DNA of 64,000 bases from Trogon surrucura. Its lineage: Eukaryota > Chordata > Aves > Trogoniformes > Trogonidae. Both the position numbers and the translations under genes were made by a program. The notes under the pieces were generated by a model. It searched no databases. It saw nothing but the letters and a program-made list of their open reading frames with translations, and was not told the DNA's origin. Each line of letters opens with the position of its first letter. Position 1 is the stretch's first letter. The stretch lies in assembly GCA_020746105.1 (NCBI GenBank), contig CM036627.1, positions 1,240,001-1,304,000 of the forward strand, given 5' to 3'. Positions 49,501-61,352 of the stretch are shown piece by piece.

Positions 49501-51064
49501 CTAAGTTCTTCTGTCTCCAAAGAGGATTTCATAGACTACAGAAGAATCTATGAAGCGTTGACAAAGATGAATACTAAGGCGCCAATCGGAATCGCTGTTC
49601 CTGCTGTGCTGTCAGTCCAAGGCAAAACTCACAGCTCGCTTCCACAGGAGCTTCTTTGTTGCACAGCAAAAACAAAAACACGTTACAGAGATATCAGGCT
49701 TCAGGGTTTCCATGTGTCCTGGGTTCAGCTAGAAACCCAGTTCTGTTTAGTGAATTTTACTTTCCAGTTTAGTCTCTTCTAAAAGGCTGCACGTTCTGAA
49801 GTCAGCAGCGTGTTTCTGCAGACAGTGTGTGCTACTGGCAGTGATAACACCTGATGTTTACAGTCACTGCCTGGGACTGGTGTGCAGAAAGGCTCTTGCT
49901 TATACTTATTCCTGTAATGCCCAAGGCCACTGCTGGCTCTCGTGTGCCACGCTGGGGGTGCTGGGTAGTAAGAGGGGGCGCAAGGAAGTAAAAGGTTGCA
50001 CCTCTGGGGGGTAACAGACAGGACAGGTGACCAATGAGAGTATTCCATCCCATATACGTCATATTTAGTTTAAATTGAGTGATCACGGGAGTTTTGTCCC
50101 TTTTTCGGCCCTTTCGCCCTTTTTCGCTGCCCTTTTCACCCTCCGTTCTGCCTTTTCTGCAATGGCCGGTGTCCAGAGAGGACTCCATCTGACCTCCTGA
50201 TTCTGATCCGGATCCCAAGTTCCCGAATCCAGCTCCCTGTATCCAGCTCCCGCCGCCGCTGAGCCTGGGGCTTCCCCAGTGCCTCCTGCTCTGCAGCACC
50301 AGTGGGGATGGATATCGGGGGAGGGAGCTGGGTTTGATATCGGGCTACTATCTATAGTTGTATATAGTTCTTGACTTTTATCTTTTCACCATTATTTTCA
50401 TTAAAGCTGTTCTAGTTTTTCTTCTCTCACCCGTAAGTCTCTCTGCCTCATTCCCTTTTCTCTTCCCATTTGGGGGGGGAAGAGGGGGTTAGAGAGCGTC
50501 TGTCCGCGTCAGTGGCCGGCCCAGCCCTAACCCGCGACACCACTTCTTCCCCAAAGTAACATTCTCTTCGTGAACGTATTTGGAAATCCAGCCAGGTTAT
50601 TTCCTTGCTACGGTTTCCAGGAAGGCAAAAGTGGCTCCCGAAGCCAACACCCCCTGCCCGCCCAGCCCCCGCCCCCGTTCCCGCACAGGTGTCACGACCA
50701 CAGCACTCCCCGCCACAGTCACGGCAACAATAAGGCGATTTCTGAAGCAGAACACCTTGCATCAGCCGGAGAGACGGCGGCAGATGATGAAAGAGAAGGA
50801 AGTTGGCAAACGGTAGCGCCCAGGCCCGGGGCCGGGGCCGGCGCGGCGGGGAGGGCCCCGCGCGGAGCCGCCACGGAGGCGCGGCCGGTTACTCGCCCCC
50901 TGCGACCACCAACGGCCGCCCCAGCCCCAGCGGGCTTCGCCCCGCTCCAGGCAGCCCCTCCGCGCCCCCGCCGCCGCCTTCCGCGGGAAGCCGCGCCTCG
51001 AGCCCGGGCCGGACGGCGGCAGCACACCCCCCCCCAACCCCCGCAGGTCGGTCCCGCCGCCTAC
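46548..51064 (-). other. CCPG1: Likely first intron of CCPG1 (5' untranslated region)
   Basis: This 4.5-kb interval links the donor after 51065 to the acceptor before 46547. Apart from the solo LTR at 49715-50539 I see no exon with supporting signals. Further non-coding exons cannot be excluded. Confidence 0.6.
49715..50539 (+). mobile_element. Solo LTR of an endogenous retrovirus
   Basis: The 825-bp block starts TGTCCTGGGTTC and ends GCGACA, so it has the TG...CA ends of a retroviral LTR. The start resembles the common avian LTR opening TGTCCTGGGTT. It contains a region with ATATACGTCA near 50050 and an ATTAAA poly(A)-type signal near 50400, followed by a GT-rich tail. No gag, pol or env frames flank it, so it is a solo LTR. 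Flanking CCATG and CCACT could be a worn 5-bp target duplication. It lies antisense to CCPG1, within its first intron. Confidence 0.7.
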
Positions 51065-51480
51065 CTGAGCGCGGCCCCGAGCGGGACCTGGCGCGGACGA
51101 GGGGGGGGCCGGCTGCTGCCGCCGGTGACGCCGTCAAAAACAACAGCGACCCGCCCGGGCCGCGCCTGCGCAGAGCGGCGGCGCCCCGCGGCTCCCTGGT
51201 CCGCGTAGTCCGCGCCCGCCGCGTCCCGCCTGCCCGCCCGCCCCGCGAACCACACGGCCCAGGGTGCACCGCGGCGGGGGGCCCGCCCCGCCCCGCCGGG
51301 CCCCCGGGGCTCCCGCTGCTATGGCAACGCCGCGCCGCTCGGCCGGGGGACGGGGACTGCGACGTCCGGTAGGGCCGGGCCGGCGCGGCGGGCAGTAGGA
51401 AGGGAGGAGGAGGCGCGGGGGCGGCCGGAGAGGGGCGAGGGCAGCAGGGTGGGCCTGAGGGCCGCCCGGTAACGACATTC
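50640..51480. promoter_or_regulatory. CpG island with bidirectional CCPG1/PIERCE2 promoter and RFX X-box
   Basis: The GC- and CpG-rich block has a minus-strand donor (GCTCAG followed by GTAGGC, exon end 51065) that fits the non-coding first exon of CCPG1. The plus-strand PIERCE2 transcript must begin to the right. At 51315-51328 the sequence GCTGCTATGGCAAC matches the full X-box consensus RYYNYY-N(1-3)-RRNRAC of RFX factors, which drive ciliary genes. Confidence 0.8.
51315..51328 (+). promoter_or_regulatory. X-box (RFX factor site)
   Basis: GCTGCT-AT-GGCAAC meets every position of the RFX X-box consensus with a 2-base spacer. It lies about 250 bp upstream of the CCPG1 exon 1 donor and about 1.3 kb before the PIERCE2 start codon, close to the probable PIERCE2 start of transcription. 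PIERCE2 encodes an axonemal protein, so ciliary control is a reasonable inference. Confidence 0.7.
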
Positions 51481-52663
51481 GACCGGTGGGAGGGAGCCCA
51501 GGGTCACCTACAGCGCGGGGAGCCCTTGTCAGCTGTAACCACAGGGACAGCCAGCTCTGGAGGGACACGCTCCGTGACATCCGAATAACGCTTGTGCTGA
51601 GGGACAGGGGGAAAAAAAAGAAACGTCCTAACACCAAGGAACACCCCACCGCCCAAAACCGAAGCTCGGCATATGGACTAGAAGTATTTGATCCTTCTAG
51701 TTTTGGACAGGTGGAAAACCTCTCGATAACTGTGAATTAACTCAACTGGAGAGTTTCCCAACAGCACAGGCTTGGAACCAGGCGCCTGCGGCATCGCTGT
51801 TGAAGAGAAGCCGTCCCTGCGCGACTGGGGGTCAGGCAGCTCCTGCACCGAGCGCGCACCCAGACCAGATCCCGTGAGCGGGCTCCGCGCAAGCAGAGCC
51901 AGTCCGAAATCCCAGAGATCTGGGCCCCAACGGTGCTCTGACATCAATGCAAAAAATTGTAAGTCAGCATTTCTTACTTCAGTGTAGGTAAGCTATCAAT
52001 AGCTTGAATGTTTTCATCATCTCTTACTTGGACCTCTGAAGAACAGCAGGTGTAAATGGAAAACTAAGGGAGGTGCCTTTACTCAGTGCAGTTTTACTGC
52101 ACGCTCATCAACACGGCATTAGTGCACTTTCCATGAACACACCAAGAAAGAGCTCTCATGTTCATTTGCTCACTAGAAATTAAAAAAAAAAACAAAAATG
52201 CATGCACGTGAACATGAGCGAGGAAGCACAGTCACTGGGAGGTTTGTTTAGGGCTCTATGTTAGCATACATATTTCTACATATTAGAAAAGCCAACACCA
52301 AAACAAACCATCCGCAGAGCATCACTACATTCTCACTCTCATTTGTATTTTACTATCCATACTACTCTCTGCCACACATAGACAGATTTTCTATGCTCAC
52401 GATTACCACTAATGCAGAAACTGATGCAAATTCCAGTTTTTACTATACTTCATAGTCAACATGAGTCCATTTACCACTGTCTGCAGTTTACTAAATAAGG
52501 TCAAAAGTCTGCAGCGTTAAGTTCCTCACTCTCTACCATACATGCATTTCAATACACATCTTGAGCAACATTTGCTCTGACCACAAACACTGAAAAAGTT
52601 GCAATACTTTGCCCTGTTATTTGAAAGATTAATTGCAATCTGTCTCCTTAGCAGAAAAAGAAG

Positions 52664-53017
52664 ATGACTTCTGCTGAGAAATCACCATCAAGTCCGAACA
52701 CCGAGCAAAACCAACCTCCTCATCCGCCTCTCTGTGTAAATCCCGGCAATCCGGTGTTCTCCTGTGTGCTCTACCCCAAAACACTCACGACCAATGGTTC
52801 TTCGACAAAGCCTCAGGTTTTACTGTTCAAAACAACTTCAAGTGAATATGGTGCTATACCACCTATCTCACAGATGTTACCCTGTACTTACCACCCAGTG
52901 GATCAAACCTTTTCAAAATACTTACTCACTTTTGGGACATTTCAAGATAACGGTTTAAACACTGCTATCGACAGAAGCAGGGTATACGACTACCCCAATT
53001 TCCAGCATACTCTGTAA
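52664..53017 (+). CDS. PIERCE2: Piercer of microtubule wall 2 (C15orf65 homologue), axonemal microtubule inner protein
   Basis: A 117-residue frame starts MTSAEKSPSSPNTEQNQPPH and ends PNFQHTL. The signatures VNPGNPVFSC near residue 26, SSEYG, NTAxDRxRxxDxPN and the C-terminal QHTL are those of the C15orf65/Piercer family. These proteins line the inside of doublet microtubules in motile cilia and stabilise attachment of outer dynein arms. An acceptor (CCTTAGCAG) ends at 52654, ten bases before the ATG, so the coding sequence lies in one downstream exon. The leader exon probably ends at a GTAAGT donor at 51959 or a GTAAGC donor at 51988. The gene shares its promoter island with CCPG1 and is convergent with DNAAF4, another ciliary gene. 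Confidence 0.92.
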   Translation: MTSAEKSPSSPNTEQNQPPHPPLCVNPGNPVFSCVLYPKTLTTNGSSTKPQVLLFKTTSSEYGAIPPISQMLPCTYHPVDQTFSKYLLTFGTFQDNGLNTAIDRSRVYDYPNFQHTL

Positions 53018-53193
53018 AAATGCGTCTCCATCTTTTTATCATAGACTAGACACCTAGCTTTAACAAAAAACAAATCTGTCATTTCAGTCGTTGTGGGAAT
53101 AACTGTTAGTTTTGCTGGGTTGAACACGATGTATCTAAAAGTACGTAGCCCACCTGATGATACGCTTCTCTCAGTCAGACTTAAACCCATAAA

Positions 53194-53199
53194 AATAAA
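53194..53199 (+). terminator. PIERCE2: PIERCE2 polyadenylation signal AATAAA
   Basis: It is the first AATAAA on the plus strand after the PIERCE2 stop (177 bp past it). Confidence 0.6.
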
Positions 53200-53274
53200 A
53201 CTTTCACAACTGGTATAAATGTGGAACTCTAATTTTATAGAAAGAGTCAAAAGCAAAAGATGTTGACTTGAAGG

Positions 53275-53280
53275 TTTATT
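53275..53280 (-). terminator. DNAAF4: DNAAF4 polyadenylation signal (AATAAA on minus)
   Basis: TTTATT on plus gives AATAAA on minus, about 640 bp after the DNAAF4 stop. It faces the PIERCE2 signal about 75 bp away. Confidence 0.5.
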
Positions 53281-53920
53281 TGTTTTAATTAAAATATTTT
53301 CTGACCTTAAAACTTAAAGACAGTCTCCATAATTACTTAATGTAAAAATAATGTTCTGCATGACATAAAATCTACCTCTGTGCTTCCATATGGAGGGTCT
53401 CCAAATTGGATGCCTGATTAGTTCCAGTTGTGCCAAACGCTACGAACAATAAGGAAAGGGGAATGCATGTAACCACAACCATCTAACTCATAACTACTTC
53501 AGCTTTAGTGGAGAACAGAAAGATAAAAAGTTAACAGGTGTTGACTATATGGCGCTACTGATGTTGTTTGAAAACCCACTGTCTAGATTCAGTAGATATT
53601 TCCAGACAAATATTTCACTTAGTTAGGAGGAAATTTAAATCAAGTACCAAAAGCATGTTTTAATACTTCGCCCAACAAAATTTCAAAGAAAGCAAAACCA
53701 ACTTTGTATCATTATTATATAAAATACATCTAATCACATTTGTTACAATGCTCTACTTGCCAAAAACTTTAATTCATAAACTCAATCTTTTACCAAGTAT
53801 GTATGTGTTCCGTCTGAAACAGAAGAACGTCTACTTTTCAATGTACTGAAGAGAACTAAGATTCCTTCTGATGCCCTCAAAAGGCATCCCTCTCAACAAG
53901 TTGGGGGGGGGTTGTTTCTT

Positions 53921-56900
53921 TTAAGAATCTTGCATTCTTCCTTGAATTAGGTGTCGGATCTTCTCAGCATCTTCTTCTATAGTTTTATTTTTACGATCAA
54001 TCTTGAGAGCGGCTTCATAATCCAGGAGACCTAATACAGAGGCATTAAGAAGAATGTCAATCAATAATGCAAGAGCAGCCTCTTTAGCAACTAACTGGAA
54101 ATAACTGCTCCCGAGTCCTACGCACTAAGTATCAATCTTGAGTTTTTCTATTGAGCAAGGTGGAATCAGAATGACATTAGGTTTACATTTTGTCAGTAAA
54201 TAAATTCACATTTTGTTTATATTATTTTACAAAACATTTTAGTAGAAACTACTAGATAAACATTTCATTCACATGTATATACACATACATATGCACGCAT
54301 GCATGAGGGGAGTGTTCGAAAGTGTTTTGCAGAAGACAGAAAAATTGAATGACAATGACAATGAAAATGAATGAAAAAAAAAGAAAAAATAAGACATGAA
54401 CTGTAAATACTAGATCTGCGGGGGCGGGGGGAAGTAAACCATGAGTACAGGAAGTAGAATACGACCTTGTTTAATTGCCTTTTTTATCAAGTTTCCAAGT
54501 GTAAATGAAGCTGTAAGGGGATGGCAAAGGGATCCGTAGGTAGAAAACGGTAACCAATGTGAAAAGCTTAGCTATTGACTTTCACTTGTAAATTTGCCTT
54601 ACAAAACTAAACTGATACTTTTAGACAACTCAGTAGAGACACGGTCAATCCAGATATTTTCACACAAATCACACGTGCTTGATAAAACATTTTGCTCATC
54701 AATACGGGTTTCATACATCATTTTACAAAGATATGTTCCTAAGCATTTCACAAGCAAGTATTTTAGAAATATTTCTGGTTATTTTAGGCTAATTTGTTCC
54801 ATAGTTGCAAATACTGTAAATATAATCTCAAAACCAATAAAACGTTGCTTAATGAACAGCAAAACTAGTGCAACTTAGTTTCCTAATGGTTTGCATCCTA
54901 CATTTGAATACTTACCTCATCTCTGACCTCTCATTTGTTCCTCAAAAATACCTTCCACCACCATCAAGCTGCTATGGCCATTACACATAGAAAGGCTGAA
55001 GCAACAGACCAAACAGATGATACACAAATTGCTAAAACCTCTTCCTCAAAGGAAAAAAACTAATCTGTACTCCTTCAATTAGGAGTACAATCAATTTTCT
55101 TAAAACTTTCAACCTAAATATAAGGAAATACTTCCTTACTGTGAGCATGATGGAACACTGGCACAGGCTGCCCAGAGAGGTTGTGGAGTCTCCATCTCTG
55201 GAGACATTCAAAACCCGCCTGGATGGATTCCTGTATGATCTACTCCAGGTGATCCTCCTGCTCTGGCAGCGGGGTTGGACTAGATGATCCTCAGGGATCC
55301 CTTCCAACCCCTAACATTCAGTGATTTTTTAATTGGGATTGCAATTAGCCGGTAAATTTAGAATATATAAATAAATAAGGAACATGATATAAAGGTCTAT
55401 AACAAAAAAGTAACAGATTGTACGAGTCTTCTTTAATGCCCCTTCTGAAAAAAAATAAAGGTGCAAACAGTCTCACTGAGCCAAAAATAATGACTTGTAT
55501 GCCACTATAAATCTGTGTGCATGTTTTCACAAAACCAAGGTCTCACCTTCAGTATATAACTCCAGCTGACAAAATGCTGTTCCACGTCTCACATATGCTT
55601 TTACTCGAGCGCTCTCATTATCAGGAACAGGCGGTGTCAGCAGTTCTAGTGCCTTTACAAACGAAAACACCCAAAATAGTTAGAGGTAGATTTTCCACAA
55701 TTTTGGCTTTTTCCTCATTTACACACACTTCTCTCACCTAATTATTATTATTATATAGTCACATTATTCAAATAGAAATACGAAATAACTATTAAAATTT
55801 AACCATATGACTTGTGCATCCAGTCATTCAGACTTGTATTCACCACCCCACAGTTTGCTAAACACAGCTTCATTGCCATGGCTAAAAACTGACAAATACA
55901 GTATTAAATGTTCACATATACAAACTGATAAAAACATCAGTCAAATATTGTATTCTATTTTCAAACATGATGTTACATACCACACTACACAACAAAAAGA
56001 GCAGCCCTAAAGAAGCACATGTGTTGTAGCAGTAGTAACTAGAAAAAAACAAGTTTCAAGACTCAAAAATTTATTCAAAAAATAGTAATTCTGGGAAATT
56101 TTTCTCCAAGTTATTCAGATGCCATTTGAGATCACTCGTCTCTCACTACTCGAATAACGGCTGCTAAAACATCAAGATGATCCAGGCCTTCTTTAAAAAT
56201 GTCTGGTTTGTTGGGTTTTTTTACCAACCCTTTAAGTTTCTTTTCCACCAAACAAAGAACACCAAAACGTAATGCAAAAGGTATCTGTGGTTTGTTGGGG
56301 CTTTTTTTCTCAAAGTTGGTTAGTGTATATATACACACAGTGTATATATTGTGTATATTGTCTATAGTGTATATATTGCTACAATATTTTACCTGTAAAG
56401 AAATATGTACTGAGTCAACATACAGCCATTAATCCCAAATGTGTAGAAGCATGGTTTGGGGTGGGTTTTTTTGTTGTGATGGAATCCCATAATCATTTAG
56501 ATTGGAAAAGACCTTTAAGATCATCAAGTCCAAGCATTAACCTAGCACTGCCAAATGTTTAGTTTAAATTTCTGGAAGTTGATTAATCAATCAATATAAA
56601 ATTCAAATACTCACACCAAGGCTTCAATGTATCAATTTTCAATTTAAAAATTTTGAATTGCACTAGTAAGTATTTACTGATTTGCTTGAGACAGAAGTAC
56701 ACAGTAATAAATCACAGTCATGTAGAAGATGACAGCCTGAGAACCAATATATTTTTACCTTAGAGGAATCTTCAATAGCTTTATGGAAATTTCTCAGTTT
56801 AAGGTGGCAAGCAGCACGATTCAGATACAGCAGGGGGAGATTATTGTTTAGCCGTACGGCAAGGTTATACGCGTTTACAGCTCCAAGGTAGTTTCCCGTT

Positions 56901-59900
56901 GCAAACATTTTGCTAAGTATAAAACAAAAAGTGAAACACACACTGCAAACAAGGTGATAAATCACAGAATAAATACCTATTTATTGTTACCAATTAATTT
57001 TCAAGAAATTAAAATTTTATCAACTTTTCCTTTGGAATGGCTATTTAAAGCAGACACATGCTATATAACCAATATTTCACTTAAACTTTCACTTCCATCT
57101 TCACATGGAATCTGACTTACTTTCCTTTGTCCTTCAGCCAATCTGGATTCTTCTCCTCTTCTTTTAAATCTTCCAGCTCAGACAAATCAGCATTTACGAT
57201 TCTTCGAGCTTCTGCTTGTTTACGTAGCCACTATAAATATACATGTGCACGTATTATTTCTGAAGGAAAATTCAAATCCAAAAAAGGCTTTTTCTTTCAT
57301 GTCTTTACTCACTCCTATAAAAAGAATTCTATTTGTCACATATGTTGGACAGAGAGAAATATTTAATAATGTCAGATATAAAAACTTCCAAGTTTCCCCA
57401 AATACGTTATTATATGTGAGAAGTTAGGTTATTGCATCACTAATACATTTTTGGTTTTCTGCTTGTTTTGGAACTTCCAAAATGGTTCTTTGTGTTCATT
57501 TGATAGAGCTCAAAACCGCTGTGAGCTTCTTTTTAAGAAGACAGAACTTAAAGAATGTTAAATGTAAGAGTAAAGACATTGCAAATTTTGTAATTGAAGG
57601 AATTCAATTAATATCGCTGCCTTTTTTTTCCCCTCCCAGGAAAAGGAGCATGCCACTTATTAATCTGCACAATCACGTGCTTGGTGAAAATAACTTTTAT
57701 ATAAAGGTGTTTCTTTAAATCTTAATTTAATTAAGACTGCCTTCCTTGGGAGAGAAGAATATTGCACAGGTAACATTTTTTCACCTTACTGAATACACAG
57801 TAAGTAAGTTACCACCTTGGAAGACAGTAGAAGCATCATACTAAAACAGAGAGCAATCCTTACCTCCTCCTCTTCTGCAACGCAAGATTCTCGCAGAGGC
57901 GTAGGAAAAACTCGTGATGTAAAGTTGACTTTAATGGTAGCAGCAGATCGAGGAGCTGGTAACTGTTCTTCCTTTAAATTTTCTGAAAACATACTATCGG
58001 AACCATGACCTATGAAAAGAATTGGAGTGTTTGAAATGAAAAACAAAGCAAAAGAGATTTTTCTGGTTTTCTATGAAACGACACCTAATTCAGAAATTCT
58101 GCATATTGGAACTAAACCTCTAATTGCTTGAGAAACATTCAGACTTGTTCTTTTGAAGGGAAGGTTCAAAATATGTTTGTTCTTGCTGTATCATGACATG
58201 TATTCACTGGCTGCATACTCTCTCACAAATGAACTTAAACTCCTTTTCCACCACTGTCTCTGTCACTTACACAATTCTTTGACAGGGCAATGACAAGAGC
58301 TAAAACTAACCTTACCAAAATAAACAAACCAACCAAAAAAGAAGTATTTTCTGTTGGTTTAGTTCTCTGAACTGGCCCTCTGTGGGGCCAAGACATGGGA
58401 TTGAGTGAAAGGAGATTGCATGTTTCTATGAATACCAGCAGTTAGGTAACTTAGGGTAACGTGAACTCCACCCTCACAAAGTCTGCATTACACTGTCAGA
58501 AAGGCTTTCTGGTTTACTTTTCTAAAGCTTAGAACAAAACCTGCCCTTGTATTTCCAAAGACTTAAATGACCGCTAAGAACACGCACTCTTTAGCTCAAT
58601 AAATTGCCTGAAAAAAAAGACAGGAAAATAAGTGCAAACTGAAAGAATCAGTTTGGTAGGGTGAAGACAAAGACAAATGATGAATAAGAAATATCTAGAA
58701 ATAAAGTTATACCTATACAGTAAAGAATGATAAAATACACTTCAATAACACAACCTTTAGTAGGTTTAAGTCTGGTCATAGAAGTTCCTTCATTAGGAAT
58801 CCCAGTTTTGTTAATTTTTTCCTTTTTCTTCTCCTTGAATTGCTCTACTCGACGTAGTTCCCCTTCTTGTTGTATCCTGTTTTGTTTCTCAGCATCGCTT
58901 TGCTGTTTTTTCCATAACTCCAACTCTTCAGTGACCTTCTGCCGCTCCTTCTCTTTCAGATCTTCAATTCTTTTTCTTTCGGCTTCTTCCAGCTGTTTGA
59001 ATGATAAACCTGAGACATGTAACACCTGATAACAGTAAGCTGATTAAGTAACAGTTACTGTTATTTTCCCAGTTTCGTAACCCAAGCACAGCATCATCAT
59101 TAACGTGATTGTACAGAGTTATGAGAGATCTTTAAAAATTATTGGGAGAGTAAAGATTTCTGCTTGGCTTTTAAGAGTAACATCTTTTAACCATTTTACT
59201 ACCACCGCTAAGGTACGATCCAGAAACATTCAGAAGTAAGTTTTACTTGAAAACAATTAAAATCCTAGCCATACTCCAATGCAGATCTCTGGTATAACCA
59301 GAAATGTAAAATACATGGCTTCATTTTAATACATTATTTCTTGTTGCTCCTCTTCTCTTTGAGATTATTACATAGACAGAATAGGTACAACATTGCTACT
59401 AAAGAAGTCGCTAACTACAGTTAATTTTGCTCCAAATTACGTATGCATCCTCAAATTTCATTGTAGGCTTTAAAAAAATCATTTTAAACAGAAACGAACT
59501 GACCAGACGTTTTATACACATAAAAATTCTGAAGGATGTATCCTAAAAAAACCACACAAAATGCAGAACAACAGCTACACACACACAAAAGTTAATGGCA
59601 AGTCTGACATAAAATATAACGATGAATAAGTATTATTTTTTAAAAAAAAACCCAAACAGTATTTTTGACTAAACACTTGCACTGATGCAAAGGCCACAAA
59701 AGATTACAGTTCTGCCACACTACTGCAGTCTTCTTTCAACTAGCAAAGATCTGGTCTCCTCACCAAAAATTATTAGCATTACTAATGGAAAAGGGAGATT
59801 TCTAAGTATTGTTTTCTGTATCATTTTCCTATTTGGTAATAGATATGTTTTAAGTACAAAAAATTAACAAGGCTCTCCACTGCTGTAACAGAAATGGGTA

Positions 59901-61352
59901 GTTTTCATATTTTTTAAGTTACATTTAACCAAGGAGCTGTCAAATTAGTTGGTAACTGTTTACATGTATACGCCCTGTAGACTACCTTCTAACTTTACCT
60001 TCATTGTGGCCTCCAAAGCATATTTTTTGTGTTCCTGTTTTGTAACTTTTTTTGCTTCTGTCTCCTCTTTCGCCTTTTCATGGGCTTTCAGAACAGCATT
60101 CTCTCTCAGATATTGCAGTTTCTCCTTGTTAGCTTAAAAACAAAAAAAACTATTTTAGCAATTTAGGCCTGAAGTTCTACTGTTATGTACCATATTCATA
60201 AAAAAAGGACTCCTTTTGCTACTTCATCTGGGATAATACAACACGGTTCAAATTTCACAAAGCAGTCTCTATCAAGCCCATCTCTAAAAAAGGAAAAATA
60301 AGATTCACTTACACACAAAATGTAAGTCTTACAAGAAGCGTTTTGTTTTGTGCACAGTAGAGCCAGTAGATGTTCTCTATGTTTTCAAATATATTCTATT
60401 TCTTGACAACGAACAACAAGGTTTGACTTAGCAGATACCTAGCTGAATAAGTTCCACATTGCTTATCACAGTTTGTAAAGTTTTGGCACAGTTTGGGTTT
60501 CTTACATGGAATCTGCTTTCCACAGTAGAGAACTTACCGTTTGCTAGAGTGAGGGAATCCCACATAGCCGCCTCCTTTTTATACAAAGTGAAGAAAACGA
60601 CTCCATTGCCAATTTTTGCCGTGCTGTTTGTGTCATCAATAGGAGCATATAAAAACGCTTCAAATAAAAAGGGAGGGACGCATACCTATAGAAACACAAT
60701 TACTCTGTACTATTATTTACAATTTTTAATTAAATATCACACATTCAAAATACTTAATACAAGCACGCAGTAAACCTCAAGAAACACCTGCTGGTGACAC
60801 ATGTATTTGCGCAACATCCAGTGTGGTGCTTATATATTCCATTAGACCAGAGAAAAGAGACGGGAAAAGTTTCTCCTTCAGCACAGCAACTGAAGCCGTT
60901 GACCTCAAATTTAGAATTGTTACTCGTAATATAAGCAGATGTGTAGAATCCCGGCTGTTCCTGAGAGAAAAGGAGTAGGAAGAGGAGTAGGTCAGGGAAG
61001 GATGACCAGCGACAAGCCGTTAGCTCTAGTGGGACAGGTATTCAACCCCTGGCAGCATGCAAAGGGAGATTACAGATTCGGCATTACAAACTACTATAAA
61101 TCTGACAGCGCTGCCATGGTGCACTAAGCGTTGCTTTTTAGCAGTTATAACGTAGCGCCAAGCCACGGGCCCGGGGGCACGTCTGGAGGCAGCGGGCCCG
61201 TGAGAGGGGCGAGGGCGCGGCCGCCCCACCTTCAGGTACTGCTCAGCGCAGAAGATGTTGGCGGGGGTGACCCGAACGCCGCGCAACGGCAGCGACAGGT
61301 ACACGGCGGAGCGGCTCTGCCGCCAGCGGTACTCCCGCAGCCACACCGGCAT
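53921..61352 (-). CDS. DNAAF4: Dynein axonemal assembly factor 4 (DYX1C1), 9 coding exons
   Basis: Family role: cytoplasmic co-chaperone working with HSP70/HSP90 to preassemble dynein arms of motile cilia. Exons in transcript order: 61352-61230, 60685-60538, 60132-59999, 58992-58755, 58009-57864, 57230-57121, 56912-56759, 55652-55547, 54030-53921 (TAA). All phases close to 422 residues; human has 420. Residues 1-90 form the CS/p23-like domain ([47 protein letters not shown]). Residues 91-215 are a charged helical stretch rich in Glu and Lys. The DYX domain core follows in exon 5 (INFT-like [15 protein letters not shown]). From about 290 come TPR repeats ([51 protein letters not shown]). The donor after exon 4 is GTTGTG, weaker than usual. 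It starts in a CpG island with X-box-like sites. Confidence 0.97.
55085..55330 (+). mobile_element. CR1 LINE fragment, 3' end
   Basis: The block contains the conserved CR1 3' text: CACAGGCTGCCCAGAGAGG, then GAGTCTCCATCTCTGGAGA, GTTGGACTAGATGATCCTC and the tail CATTCAGTGATT. It is 5'-truncated, as most bird CR1 copies are, and sits in the DNAAF4 intron between exons 8 and 9, antisense to the gene. Confidence 0.92.
56317..56380. repeat. Imperfect TA/TG-rich simple repeat
   Basis: Repeated GTGTATAT and TATATTG elements form a low-complexity dinucleotide stretch in a DNAAF4 intron. Confidence 0.7.
56479..56563 (-). mobile_element. CR1 LINE 3' fragment, reversed
   Basis: AATCATTTAGATTGGAAAAG followed by ACCTTTAAGATCATCAAGTC is the reverse complement of a CR1 3' end. 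Only about 85 bp remain. It lies in the DNAAF4 intron between exons 7 and 8, in the same sense as the gene and opposite to the fragment at 55.1 kb. Confidence 0.85.

Noticed and set aside
50570..51649. Long frames on both strands in the CCPG1/PIERCE2 CpG island
   Set aside because: Composition-driven; no family match. The donor at 51065 shows that this is non-coding leader sequence.
58727..59029. 100-codon plus-strand frame opposite DNAAF4 exon 4
   Set aside because: Same mirror effect from a Glu/Lys-rich exon.
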